Assembly (NCBI RefSeq): GCF_030407815.1
Contig: NZ_JASDCS010000006.1
Span: forward strand, 283,655-347,654
DNA length: 64,000 nucleotides
From: Psychrobacter sp. APC 3281
GTDB taxonomy: Bacteria > Pseudomonadota > Gammaproteobacteria > Pseudomonadales > Moraxellaceae
Direction of reading: 5' to 3'
The notes under the pieces are model-generated. The model was not told the origin of the DNA, did not search any database, and saw only the letters and a list, made by a program, of their open reading frames with translations. This document shows positions 38,141 to 47,106 of the stretch, one piece after another. Both the position numbers and the translations under genes were made by a program. How positions within the stretch are numbered: the first letter of the stretch is position 1; each line of letters opens with the position of its first letter.

Positions 38141-39778
38141 CTACGGCTTTTGTGCTCGGTTTTGTAATGGATCGCCAATCAGTACGCTGCCTGAATTTTC
38201 ACGGTGCTGCTCGTCGGTCAACTTGCTCGCAGGCACTTTGGCCTTGCGCTTCCACTTTAAGCTGAACAAATCATCACGGCGGTCAATCAGGTTATGTACG
38301 GAGCCTTCGTGACGAACGTGAGTCAGCTTGTCCAAGTTTACATCAGAGAAGAACACCATCTCCGTGTTGGCAGTGGTCTCTGCCATAATCGCATCATGCG
38401 GGAACGCAAAGTCTGACGGTGAAAAAATCGACGACTGAGCGTACTGAATATCCAAACTCTCAACTTGCGGCAAATTGCCCACTGAACCACAAATCATCAC
38501 ATAGCATTCGTTTTCGATAGCACGGGCTTGTGCGCAATGACGGACACGTAGATAGCCGTTTTTGGTGTCAGTCCAGAAAGGCACAAACAAGATATCCATG
38601 TCATCAAGTGCCATTAGACGTGCAAGCTCAGGGAACTCAACATCGTAGCAGACCAAGATACCGATACGACCCGCATCTGTGTCGAATACTTTGACTTCAT
38701 CGCCGCCTTCGATTACCCAAGCGCTGCGCTCATGCGGAGTAATATGAATTTTGCGTTGCTCTTCAACCGTACCATCGCGGCGGCACAGATAGCTGACGTT
38801 GTATAAGGTATCGTCTTCGTCCAGTAACGGCATCGAACCGGTAATGACGTTGACATTATAACTGACGGCTAAATGCGAGATTTCATTTTTGAACCACTCG
38901 GTATAACCCGCCAAAAATCGAATGGCAATATTTTGATCGGTTTCTTCGCATAGACCCATCAATGGTGCATTGAAAAACTCAGGTAAGCAGGCAAAGTCTG
39001 AGTTGTAGTCAGCCATGATATCGACAAAAAACTCAACCTGTTGCAATAGCTCCTCAGGTGATTCGACTTCACGCATCTGCCACTGAATACCACCAATACG
39101 CACTTCAGACTTGCGAGTATTAGGCTTATAGTCTTTAGGCTCATAGTAAATGTTTGCCCACTCAAGCAAGGTCGCAAAGCCTTTTGACTGTTTATCGTCT
39201 GGCAGATAAGCGGTCAAAATACGCTTAACGATAAAGCCATTAGACAGCTGGAACGACAAAGCTGAATCGTGAATTTCACGGCTTTCAACGGCATCAATAT
39301 ATTCGCCTGGAGTCAGATCTTTATGGTTATGATAGTTAGGTATACGTCCGCCAGCTAAAATAGCGCGGAAGTTCAACTGTCGGCATAGCTCCTTGCGTGC
39401 ATCATACAGACGACGACCGAGGCGGTAGCCACGATAATCAGGGTCGATGAGCGCATCTAAACCATAAATGGCATCACCTTCTGGGTTGTCTCTGATGATT
39501 TCTTTTTGCCCAATCAAATCGTCATAGGTATGCGGGTTCGAAAACTTGGTATAGTCAACGCGCATAGAGAGCACGATACCAATCAGCTGATCATGATCAA
39601 ACAAAGCAATTTGACCTTCCGGGAACGCGTCAATCAAAGTATGAATGGTTGTCTTTGACCATGCGCCACCCAAGTTTACATAGACACGATCCATCAAAGC
39701 CTTTAATTGTGGATAATCTTTTTTCTTAATCTCAGCAATCGTGAGGTGAAAGTCATCTAGTTTTTCCATCTTACTCAT
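38141..39778 (-). CDS. GNAT acetyltransferase fused to carbon-nitrogen hydrolase
   Basis: This 545-residue bifunctional protein has an N-terminal GNAT domain (about residues 12-210) with the acetyl-CoA loop DYRGYRLGRRLYDAR, and a C-terminal nitrilase-superfamily domain (about 228-510). The nitrilase Glu is in CLPEFFNAP, the Lys in QRKIHITPHE, and the catalytic Cys377 in GILVCYDVEFPE, so the triad is complete. Such fusions are widespread in bacteria, but their substrate is not established; an amide is likely made or cut after acylation. The start is supported by an ACAGGAAAC site. It is transcribed alone, and a 537-base gap precedes it. Confidence 0.92.
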   Translation of the reverse strand: MSKMEKLDDFHLTIAEIKKKDYPQLKALMDRVYVNLGGAWSKTTIHTLIDAFPEGQIALFDHDQLIGIVLSMRVDYTKFSNPHTYDDLIGQKEIIRDNPEGDAIYGLDALIDPDYRGYRLGRRLYDARKELCRQLNFRAILAGGRIPNYHNHKDLTPGEYIDAVESREIHDSALSFQLSNGFIVKRILTAYLPDDKQSKGFATLLEWANIYYEPKDYKPNTRKSEVRIGGIQWQMREVESPEELLQQVEFFVDIMADYNSDFACLPEFFNAPLMGLCEETDQNIAIRFLAGYTEWFKNEISHLAVSYNVNVITGSMPLLDEDDTLYNVSYLCRRDGTVEEQRKIHITPHERSAWVIEGGDEVKVFDTDAGRIGILVCYDVEFPELARLMALDDMDILFVPFWTDTKNGYLRVRHCAQARAIENECYVMICGSVGNLPQVESLDIQYAQSSIFSPSDFAFPHDAIMAETTANTEMVFFSDVNLDKLTHVRHEGSVHNLIDRRDDLFSLKWKRKAKVPASKLTDEQHRENSGSVLIGDPLQNRAQKP

Positions 39779-40315
39779 AAGTTTCCTGTTTTAAATAGCT
39801 ATTGAATGTAGTGGTATCAAATAATGGGGTCATAGCACATTGATGTGCCGATTTTTGTGCAAAAAAGTAATAAAAACATTCCAATAGGAAGATATTGTCG
39901 TTACAATAATTTATTGCCGTGTTTACAATAGGTTATGTTGATATCTTGGGCCGTTTTACTCACTCTATTTAGTAATGATTTTGGCTAACATAGAGGGTTA
40001 AAGGATAGCGAACGCCGCATTCTATATCACTTTATACCTATTAGGTTTGTAAACACCGATAAGCGCATAACTCTGCATCATCATTGTATCTGCGACTGTC
40101 TTGCTATTTATTATCTCAATATAGAATCTAAATAATATCTATCAGCACCTTTTGTTTTGCTTGTTATCATAGCAAGCTGTAACGGTAATAACAGTCTCAC
40201 GTAGTAAATATTTGCTACGTTTTTGTGAGTCAATTTTTTGGTTCAACTCAGGCATAGTATTGTGTTGCTTGTTTCGTTTAGCCGTATCTCACCGGCTTCT
40301 TAGGATTATTTTATT
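39779..40315. other. Divergent intergenic region, GNAT-nitrilase / BLUF gene
   Basis: This 537-base region separates two outward-facing genes. It contains a 22-base near-perfect palindrome at 40199-40220, 96 bases before the BLUF start. Nothing else is supported. Confidence 0.55.
40199..40220. promoter_or_regulatory. 22-base palindrome upstream of the BLUF gene
   Basis: ACGTAGTAAAT is mirrored by ATTTGCTACGT with a single T-G mismatch, and weaker CTCAC/GTGAG arms lie outside. It could be an operator for a dimeric regulator, or a hairpin ahead of the T run at 40220. Confidence 0.4.
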
Positions 40316-40945
40316 ATGCCTTTAAATCATACCAATAGAATCATGAAGTGGGATGACATAGATGACTCCGCTCTGGTTCAGTTGGTTTATGTCAGTACGC
40401 TGACTCTTGGCTCGCGCTTGAGCACCTCTATTTTTGATGAAGTAGAAGGTCATGCACGTAACTACAATCAGCAGCATAACATCACAGGCACGCTATGCTA
40501 CGGCAATGGTCACTTCTTGCAATGTATTGAAGGTAAGAAGTCAGACGTATTTGCTCTGCAAGAGCGAATCTTCGTCGATAGTCGTCATAAAAATGTAGAA
40601 GTGTTGCTATTACAAGTCATCAATCATCGCAGCTTTGCCGACTGGCGTATGCGCTTGCTGTTTTTAGAGCGTTGGTTATGGTCACCCGCGACCAAAAAAC
40701 AGGCCGTACAATTATCTCCGTTTTTACCATTTGCGCCGCACGGCTGGTCGTCTGATCGGACTGAACAGTTTTTGCAAATTATCAAAACTTTCGACAGTCC
40801 ACCTCATATTAAGGCGGCAGGTATTACTTATAATGCATTGGGTAATATGGTGCGTCATATCGCAGCACCGCATCAGGCGTTTCTGATTATTCAAGGGTTT
40901 TTGAGCATACTACTGGTCGTTGCACTAATACTGTTATATTTATAG
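40316..40945 (+). CDS. BLUF blue-light sensor protein with C-terminal membrane helix
   Basis: BLUF domains bind FAD and sense blue light through hydrogen-bond switching. The key residues are present: Tyr25 in QLVYVSTLT, an Asn at 51, NITGTLCYGNGHFLQCIEG with the switch Gln69, and DWRMRLL carrying the late Trp/Met region. After the domain (about residues 19-115) comes a region of unknown fold (WLWSPATKKQAV to about 170) and a C-terminal hydrophobic helix (FLSILLVVALILLYL) that may anchor the protein in the membrane. At 209 residues it is longer than short BLUF proteins such as BlsA of Acinetobacter. No output enzyme domain is present. An AGGATT site precedes the ATG. Confidence 0.88.
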   Translation: MPLNHTNRIMKWDDIDDSALVQLVYVSTLTLGSRLSTSIFDEVEGHARNYNQQHNITGTLCYGNGHFLQCIEGKKSDVFALQERIFVDSRHKNVEVLLLQVINHRSFADWRMRLLFLERWLWSPATKKQAVQLSPFLPFAPHGWSSDRTEQFLQIIKTFDSPPHIKAAGITYNALGNMVRHIAAPHQAFLIIQGFLSILLVVALILLYL

Positions 40946-40972
40946 ATTGTAGTTTCTGCGAATTATAAACCC

Positions 40973-41010
40973 AAAAAAAAGACGCTAGCCTCTCGGTTTA
41001 GCGTCTTTTT
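40973..41010. terminator. Bidirectional terminator, BLUF gene / FAD dehydrogenase
   Basis: AAAAGACGCTA pairs with TAGCGTCTTTT around an 11-base loop, with A and T tracts on both sides. Confidence 0.87.
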
Positions 41011-41036
41011 ATTTGAGATAAGTGTTAAACATCTAA

Positions 41037-42473
41037 TCACATATCAAAAATCTTACCACGGTTCATAATGTTGTTTGGATCGAATACTTTTTTGACTTCT
41101 CGTAAATAATCAATCTCCGTCTCACTGCGGCTATAGTGCAAGTACGGTTTCTTTGTCATACCAACCCCATGCTCAGCAGACACTGAACCACCATATTTCT
41201 GTACCGTCTCAAACACATATTTATTGACGACCTGACACTCAGCAAAGAAATCATCTTTGCTCATATTCTCAGGCTTTAGAATATTCAGATGCAAATTGCC
41301 ATCACCGATATGACCAAACCAACAGACTTCAAAGTCAGGATAGTTACTGTTGACAATGTGATCAATCTCTTCGATAAAAGTCGGTACGTGGCTTATCAGC
41401 ACCGAGACATCGTTTTTATAAGGCGTAAATACCGAGATAGTCTCTGAGATATACTCGCGCAGCTTCCACAGCTCTGCCGCTTGTGTGAGGTTTTGGCTCA
41501 TCACCCCATCGACGACCCAACCTTGCTCCATACAATGCTCAAATATGGCCATGGCTTTGTCCATGATTGGCTCATAAGGCGCTTCAAACTCTAATAGCGT
41601 ATAAAACTTGGTACGTGACTCAAACGGCTCTTGTACTTGACCATGTGCCATCAGCTTATCAATCGCTACATCGTCAAAGAACTCGAATGCCGTCAAATCA
41701 ATTTGTGCTTGAAAGGCAGAGAGTACGTTCATCACATCGTTAAAGCTGTCCATGCCAAGTACCATGACGTTTAAGTCTTGTGGCTGACGCTCAAGCTTGA
41801 TTTGCGCATGAGTAACAAGGCCAAGCGTGCCTTCACTACCGATGAATAATTGGCGCAGGTCATAACCGGTGGCGTTCTTTACCATGCCGCGATTCAGCTG
41901 CAAGATATCGCCTTTACCCGTGACGACAGTCAGACCCATGATCCATTGACGGGTCATGCCGTAGCGGATGACTTTGATACCGCCAGCATTGGTACCGATA
42001 TTGCCGCCGATTTGACTAGATCCTGCTGAGGCAAAGTCGACAGGGTAGTATAAGTCTTTTGATTCAGCGAATTCTTGCAACTGTTGGGTAACCACACCGG
42101 CTTCGACTTCAACTATTCGATCGGCAGGATAAAACTGTCCGATGCAGTTCATTTTATCCATGCTGACGACGATTTCACCGTTGGCAGCGACAGCACCAGC
42201 AGAGAGTCCTGTACGACCACCACTAGGCGTCAGGACAACATTGTGCTCATTGGCCAGCAGTACGATAGTCTGTACTTGCTCAGTGGTCTTTGGAAAAACG
42301 ATGGCAGCAGCAGCAGGGGCAAAATGTTTGGTCCAGTCTTTACCCCAATGCTCTAAACTCTCAGCATCGGTTTTGATTTGGCTGGGGTCGAAATCATGGG
42401 TATCCGTGAGCGTGCTCAAGATGGTTTGCACGGCATTGGTTTCGGATGTGTTCTGAGCGGTAGTTGGCGTCAT
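41037..42473 (-). CDS. FAD-linked dehydrogenase, probable D-2-hydroxyglutarate dehydrogenase
   Basis: This is a VAO-family flavoprotein oxidising a D-2-hydroxyacid. The FAD-binding domain is recognised by PSGGRTGLSAGAV and GSSQIGGNIGTNAGG, and the C-terminal domain by WFGHIGDGNLHLNI and SAEHGVGMTKKPYL. It is divergent from serA. In Pseudomonas, SerA makes D-2-hydroxyglutarate as a by-product and a neighbouring D-2-hydroxyglutarate dehydrogenase removes it, so that is the most likely role; D-lactate or glycolate dehydrogenase activity cannot be excluded. I chose the ATG at 42473 (478 residues) over a TTG two codons earlier. Confidence 0.86.
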   Translation of the reverse strand: MTPTTAQNTSETNAVQTILSTLTDTHDFDPSQIKTDAESLEHWGKDWTKHFAPAAAAIVFPKTTEQVQTIVLLANEHNVVLTPSGGRTGLSAGAVAANGEIVVSMDKMNCIGQFYPADRIVEVEAGVVTQQLQEFAESKDLYYPVDFASAGSSQIGGNIGTNAGGIKVIRYGMTRQWIMGLTVVTGKGDILQLNRGMVKNATGYDLRQLFIGSEGTLGLVTHAQIKLERQPQDLNVMVLGMDSFNDVMNVLSAFQAQIDLTAFEFFDDVAIDKLMAHGQVQEPFESRTKFYTLLEFEAPYEPIMDKAMAIFEHCMEQGWVVDGVMSQNLTQAAELWKLREYISETISVFTPYKNDVSVLISHVPTFIEEIDHIVNSNYPDFEVCWFGHIGDGNLHLNILKPENMSKDDFFAECQVVNKYVFETVQKYGGSVSAEHGVGMTKKPYLHYSRSETEIDYLREVKKVFDPNNIMNRGKIFDM

Positions 42474-42809
42474 GGTCAAATCTCAATATTGGCGTAAGCA
42501 CGATGCTGGGACTGCTTATTATATAGCGAAATAACTATAAATTCAGTGATGAGTCAGCTCGTAGAGGTAATAAGTGGATGATAATTTTTACCTGTAAGAA
42601 GAGGTAAGTAATAAATAATTGATTCGATCGGTTTCAAACAGAATAATTCACTATAGCATAAAAATTTTTCAGGCTTGATAACCAATAATTCATCTAATCT
42701 GCTAACATCGACCTCAAATTTTGTGTAAGATATCGGGACTGTTTTCGTTTCCTCCATCATAGATTATCCAACAGGTAATCTTATAAAACAATTATAGGAC
42801 AGTTCTCAT
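42474..42809. other. Divergent promoter region, FAD dehydrogenase / serA
   Basis: This 336-base region must carry both promoters, and could coordinate them. A 68-codon minus-strand frame here lacks support. No clear operator was found. Confidence 0.45.
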
Positions 42810-44036
42810 ATGGCGTTATCACTACAAAAAGACAAAATCCGGTTTTTATTGCTTGAAGGTCTACATGACAATGCCCTAAAAGTATTGGAAGGAGCTGGTT
42901 ACCACAACATCGAGAATATCAGTCACGCCTTAGATCAAGACGAGCTGATCGAAAAGATCAAAGATGCTCACTTTATCGGTATTCGTTCGCGTACTCAGCT
43001 GACGCGTGAAGTACTTGAGCACGCACACAAGCTTATCGGCATTGGTTGCTTTTGTATTGGTACCAACCAAGTAGATTTAGATGCCGCTCGTGATCTTGGT
43101 ATCCCTGTCTTTAACGCGCCATTCTCGAACACTCGTTCGGTAGCTGAGCTAGTATTGGCAGAAGCCATTATGCTGTATCGCGGTATTCCTGAAAAGAATG
43201 CAACCGTACATCGCGGCGGCTGGGGTAAGTCTGCGACCAACTCACACGAAGTACGTGGCAAGACTATCGGTATCGTCGGTTATGGCTCTATCGGCTCGCA
43301 GCTGTCTGTCTTAGCAGAAAGCTTCGGTATGAAAGTCATTTATCATGATGTTGTGACCAAATTGCCGCTAGGCAACGCGGTACAAGTTGGTAGCCTAGAA
43401 GAGCTACTATCAACGGCTGATATCGTGACATTGCATGTACCTGATGTACCAAGCACTCGCTATATGATGAAAGCTGAGCAGTTCGCTCAAATGAAAGAAG
43501 GCAGCTACTTTATCAATGCGGCTCGCGGTACGTGTGTTGAGATTGATGATCTGGCAGATGCGCTTGAGTCTGGTAAAATTTTGGGCGCGGCTATTGATGT
43601 GTTCCCGAAAGAGCCAAAATCAGCTGACGAAGAGTTTGAGTCACCACTACGTAAGTTTGATAATGTGATTTTGACGCCGCATATCGGTGGTTCAACACAA
43701 GAAGCACAGGCCAATATCGGACTGGAAGTAGCAGATAAGTTTGTTAGATACTCTGACCAAGGTGATACGGCGACGGCTGTGAACTTCCCAGAAGTTTCTA
43801 TTCCGTTCAAAGAAAACTCGCATCGTCTACTACACATTCACAAAAACGTCCCAGGCGTACTGTCTCAGATTAACCGCCTATTTGCTGAAGCTGGTATTAA
43901 CATCCTAGCGCAGAGCCTGATGACAGAAGGTGATGTTGGTTATCTAGTGATGGATGTCGATTACAATGATTCGACCGCTGCACTAGACCAACTAAAAGAT
44001 GTAGAAGAGACTATCCGCGTACGTATCTTATTTTAA
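42810..44036 (+). CDS. serA: D-3-phosphoglycerate dehydrogenase SerA
   Basis: SerA starts serine synthesis by oxidising 3-phosphoglycerate with NAD. The NAD-binding GIVGYGSIGSQLS motif, the catalytic Arg in INAARGTCVEI, Glu in FPKEP, and the His in LTPHIGGSTQEAQ are all present. The C-terminal ACT domain (about 335-408, KNVPGVLSQINRLFAEAGINI) is the serine-feedback site. The 408-residue length equals that of E. coli-type SerA. An AGGACAG site precedes the ATG. It is divergent from a flavoprotein that likely recycles its D-2-hydroxyglutarate by-product. Confidence 0.96.
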   Translation: MALSLQKDKIRFLLLEGLHDNALKVLEGAGYHNIENISHALDQDELIEKIKDAHFIGIRSRTQLTREVLEHAHKLIGIGCFCIGTNQVDLDAARDLGIPVFNAPFSNTRSVAELVLAEAIMLYRGIPEKNATVHRGGWGKSATNSHEVRGKTIGIVGYGSIGSQLSVLAESFGMKVIYHDVVTKLPLGNAVQVGSLEELLSTADIVTLHVPDVPSTRYMMKAEQFAQMKEGSYFINAARGTCVEIDDLADALESGKILGAAIDVFPKEPKSADEEFESPLRKFDNVILTPHIGGSTQEAQANIGLEVADKFVRYSDQGDTATAVNFPEVSIPFKENSHRLLHIHKNVPGVLSQINRLFAEAGINILAQSLMTEGDVGYLVMDVDYNDSTAALDQLKDVEETIRVRILF

Positions 44037-44111
44037 TATAGTTAATCCATTATAAAATTGGATTAACACTATCAGGGCTAATAGCTTTGATACGCATTGA
44101 AGATTTGTCAT

Positions 44112-44152
44112 AAAAAAAGAGAGGCTCTATTGATTGGAGCCTCTCTTTTTTA
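44112..44152. terminator. Bidirectional terminator, serA / trhO
   Basis: AAAAAAGAGAGGCTC pairs perfectly with GAGCCTCTCTTTTTT, loop TATTGATTG. Confidence 0.92.
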
Positions 44153-44185
44153 TTTCACTTCTTTTTTATTGTACTAATGCTAAGT

Positions 44186-45244
44186 TTAGTCCGCTTTAGT
44201 ATTGTTCGCAGCTTCTGCCTGTAGACGCGCTTCCGTCTTAGCAGCTTTGCGTTTTTCTATTACATCCATCACGTCACTACCGATATGGGCTTCACCACGC
44301 TTTTTGGCTAGCTGCATTTGGTGCTCGCGCTCACGGAAACGGGCTTTCTGTTCATCAGTCGCTTTGTCGATACAGTGTGGGCATGATTCACCTTTGATAT
44401 AAGCAGGGCTTTGCATATCATCGACAGTGATCGGCATACGGCAAGCAAAACACTGCTCGTAGCTGCCTTTTTCTAAGTTGTGGTTGACCGAAACTCGATT
44501 ATCAAAAACAAAGCAGTCACCTTGCCACATAGAATCACTGGCAGGGACTTCTTCGAGGTATTTTAGGATGCCGCCTTCTAAATGATAGACCTCTTCAAAC
44601 CCTTGCTCACGTAAATAGGCAGTAGATTTTTCGCAGCGGATACCACCTGTACAGAACATTGCGACTTTTTTATGCTTGGTTGGATCGAGCTCTTTTGAGA
44701 CGTATTCTGGAAACTCGCGGAACGTTTCAGTGTTTGGGTTGACTGCATTTTGGAAGGTGCCGATTTGCACTTCATAGTCGTTACGCGTGTCGATCAAGGT
44801 GACTTCAGGATCTGAGATCAACGCATTCCACTCGCTTGGTTTTACATAGCGACCAACGGATTCCAATGGGTCGATATTCTCGACACCCATGGTGACGATT
44901 TCTTTTTTCAATTTCACCTTAGTGCGATAAAAAGGCTGTGCGTCAGTATAGGATTCTTTAAAGGTAAAAGTACCAATTGCTTCAATACTGCGCAGGTAGT
45001 CAAGTACGGTATCGATACCTTGACGCGTACCAGAAATCGTACCGTTAATACCTTCGCTTGCAAGCAACAACGTACCTTTCACATCGTTATCGAGCATAGT
45101 GTTTAAGATAGGCTCACGGTACTGTTCAAAATCGGCAAAGCGTGTGAACTTATATAGTGCAGCAACGACGATATTATTAGTTACACTATCGTATACAGGG
45201 GCTGAATTGTTGTCAGTTATCGCAGTTTCTTTGTTGGTGCTCAT
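44186..45244 (-). CDS. trhO: tRNA uridine-34 hydroxylase TrhO (rhodanese family)
   Basis: TrhO (YceA) is the oxygen-dependent hydroxylase that makes 5-hydroxyuridine at tRNA position 34. The N-terminal acylphosphatase-like part contains [17 protein letters not shown]. The rhodanese domain follows with [13 protein letters not shown] and the catalytic Cys loop [17 protein letters not shown]-terminal paired Cys ([12 protein letters not shown]) suggest a metal site. The start was placed at the ATG of MSTNKE because AGGAG lies just before it, giving 352 residues. A basic, Ala-rich C-terminal tail is normal. It shares a terminator with convergent serA. Confidence 0.94.
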   Translation of the reverse strand: MSTNKETAITDNNSAPVYDSVTNNIVVAALYKFTRFADFEQYREPILNTMLDNDVKGTLLLASEGINGTISGTRQGIDTVLDYLRSIEAIGTFTFKESYTDAQPFYRTKVKLKKEIVTMGVENIDPLESVGRYVKPSEWNALISDPEVTLIDTRNDYEVQIGTFQNAVNPNTETFREFPEYVSKELDPTKHKKVAMFCTGGIRCEKSTAYLREQGFEEVYHLEGGILKYLEEVPASDSMWQGDCFVFDNRVSVNHNLEKGSYEQCFACRMPITVDDMQSPAYIKGESCPHCIDKATDEQKARFREREHQMQLAKKRGEAHIGSDVMDVIEKRKAAKTEARLQAEAANNTKAD

Positions 45245-45438
45245 GTCTTTCTCCTGCTGGCTAGGCCGCAAACCTAGTGCAATGATAATAAAAAAGTAGA
45301 TAGGTGTATAACATTATCTCAATTGTGGAATTGATTAATGCGCGCGTAGTGTAGCAAATTTTGCTAGGGTTTTGAATAGTTTGTAATGCTTGGCTTGATG
45401 TTATGGAAAACGTTCGACCACTGATGAATATGATAAAA

Positions 45439-45475
45439 AATAAAAAAGCCCAGTAAAATACTGAGCTTTTTTTAT
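45439..45475 (-). terminator. Terminator of the Sel1-repeat gene
   Basis: AAAAAGCCCAGTA and TACTGAGCTTTTT pair with one wobble around AAA. It is positioned 29 bases after the minus-strand stop. Confidence 0.8.
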
Positions 45476-45503
45476 ATTCAATTCGTAGTACGAAAGTTAG
45501 ATA

Positions 45504-46085
45504 CTATTTACTCTGGAACCAAGTATCCGCTTTGCTACGAGCACTAGCGATATCATCACTTGATAAGTTTAATGCCAACTGACCAATTTTACCGCGCGCT
45601 TTGTTACGGACTTTTTCATCTAGCATGCCATCACGGGCAGCCAAGTCATACCATTTATAGGCATCGACCAGATTTTTTTGCTTTTCATCTAATAACGCAA
45701 GCGTGTAACTGGCACGGTTATCGCCACGCATTGCAGCTTTTTCTAACCACAGACGAGCTTGTTGCAAGTTAGGCTGTACACCTTCACCGCGCAAATACAT
45801 GATGGCAAGATTCAACTGAGCAGGGGCAACACCTTGCTGAGCGGCTTTGGTATACCACTGGATTGCTTGTTGGGTATTTTGAGCAATACCTTCACCTTTT
45901 TGCAAACGCTTGGCCAAATAGAACTGAGCGTGATCGTTACCTTGAGCGGCACGACTAGACAACTCGCTCACAGGCATAAGCTCAAAACGTGAGGTATCAA
46001 GCGGTACGTTTGATATTAACTCAGCATTGGCTAAACCAGCACAAGAAAATAATGCAGTAAACAACGCAGCTTTTAATAATTTCAT
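45504..46085 (-). CDS. Exported Sel1-like repeat protein
   Basis: This 193-residue protein has a signal peptide (MKLLKAALFTALFSCAGLANA, cleaved near residue 21) and about three Sel1/TPR-like repeats, including AQFYLAKRLQKGEGI, AQLNLAIMYLRGEGV and ASYTLALLDEKQKN, each closing with a KAA/LAA-x-x-G helix. Sel1 repeats form protein-binding superhelices, and exported members often act in envelope or stress pathways, but no partner is visible here. The gene is alone between trhO and metW. No catalytic motif is seen. Confidence 0.88.
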   Translation of the reverse strand: MKLLKAALFTALFSCAGLANAELISNVPLDTSRFELMPVSELSSRAAQGNDHAQFYLAKRLQKGEGIAQNTQQAIQWYTKAAQQGVAPAQLNLAIMYLRGEGVQPNLQQARLWLEKAAMRGDNRASYTLALLDEKQKNLVDAYKWYDLAARDGMLDEKVRNKARGKIGQLALNLSSDDIASARSKADTWFQSK

Positions 46086-46497
46086 AGCAGCTCCAAAATT
46101 AGGCAGTTAATAAGCAAAAAAATTGTACCGCTAAACATTGTCTCGCTAAAGACAGTCAGACGGCGATAACAATTAGGTGAACTCTTGCGATATGAACTTA
46201 CCTAATCATTAGCAAAAGGGGGTTGTCATCTCTAAATCAAAGATTTCACCCTAACTGATTAGACAAACGGTCGTAATAGTGGGGTGGCTGACAATATTTT
46301 GCTAGCTTAACACCCAAACTTACGAAACTCAAATACTAATTACAAGGTCTCATAGACGTTTGTACCTGATTGTCCTTAACAAAATCAGACAGTTACTAAA
46401 AAATTATATTAAGTTAACAATCTATTAAGGTTGATACCAACTTATGTGGCACTGTTTAGCAGTCTATAAAATATAAAGACAGCTGAGAATTTAGCGG
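46086..46497. other. Intergenic region between the Sel1 gene and metW
   Basis: This 412-base stretch holds a short inverted repeat (ATTAGGT near 46172 and ACCTAAT near 46200), and presumably the Sel1 gene promoter. No gene is supported. Confidence 0.45.
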
Positions 46498-47106
46498 CTA
46501 TTTCTTGGTCACTCGATAGATAGCGACGTCTGCTAACAAGTTAGGCGCTTGCCTAATTAACGCCTTCATCAAAGGTGTATGGCCTTTTTCAGAATCGCTA
46601 ACGGCAAAACGATTAATAATATGAATATCATGCTGCGCACATAACAGCTCAAAATCTTTGAAAGTACATAGGTGAATGTTTGGTGTGTTGTACCATTCGT
46701 AAGGCAGCGCTTCAGAAACAGGCATCATACCTTTAAGCCCTAAATGAATACGGTTTTGCCAATGCGCAAAGTTAGGGAAGGTAATGACTGCTTCACGGGC
46801 AACTCTCAGCATATCAAGCAACAACTCGTCAGGTGCTTTTACTGCTTGTAGGGCACGTGCCATGACGACCGTGTCAAAGCTGTTATCAGCAAAACGCGCT
46901 AGACCATCGTTGAGGTCCTGCTCGACAATTGATAAGCCATTACCAATCGCTTCATTGATTTTGTCTTCATCAATCTCTAGTCCGTAACCTGTCACGCCTA
47001 GTTTCTGCTGTAAATGGGCAAGCAGCTCACCATTACCACAACCTAAGTCCAGTACATGTGCTTGCGGCGCAATCCAGCGCTCTGCCAGTTGGTGATCCAT
47101 TCTCAT
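46498..47106 (-). CDS. metW: Methionine biosynthesis protein MetW
   Basis: MetW is a SAM-methyltransferase-fold protein that associates with the MetX acyltransferase and is needed for its activity in several Proteobacteria. The SAM-binding [15 protein letters not shown] motif is near residue 20, followed by EQDLNDGL and [10 protein letters not shown], which is a MetW signature. The 202-residue length is standard. The ATG overlaps the metX stop by 4 bases (ATGA), so the two are translationally coupled. Methyl transfer has not been shown for the family. Confidence 0.94.
   Translation of the reverse strand: MRMDHQLAERWIAPQAHVLDLGCGNGELLAHLQQKLGVTGYGLEIDEDKINEAIGNGLSIVEQDLNDGLARFADNSFDTVVMARALQAVKAPDELLLDMLRVAREAVITFPNFAHWQNRIHLGLKGMMPVSEALPYEWYNTPNIHLCTFKDFELLCAQHDIHIINRFAVSDSEKGHTPLMKALIRQAPNLLADVAIYRVTKK

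Noticed and set aside
42554..42760. 68-codon minus-strand frame
   Set aside because: Lies in the promoter region between the flavoprotein and serA; no ribosome binding site or recognisable motif.
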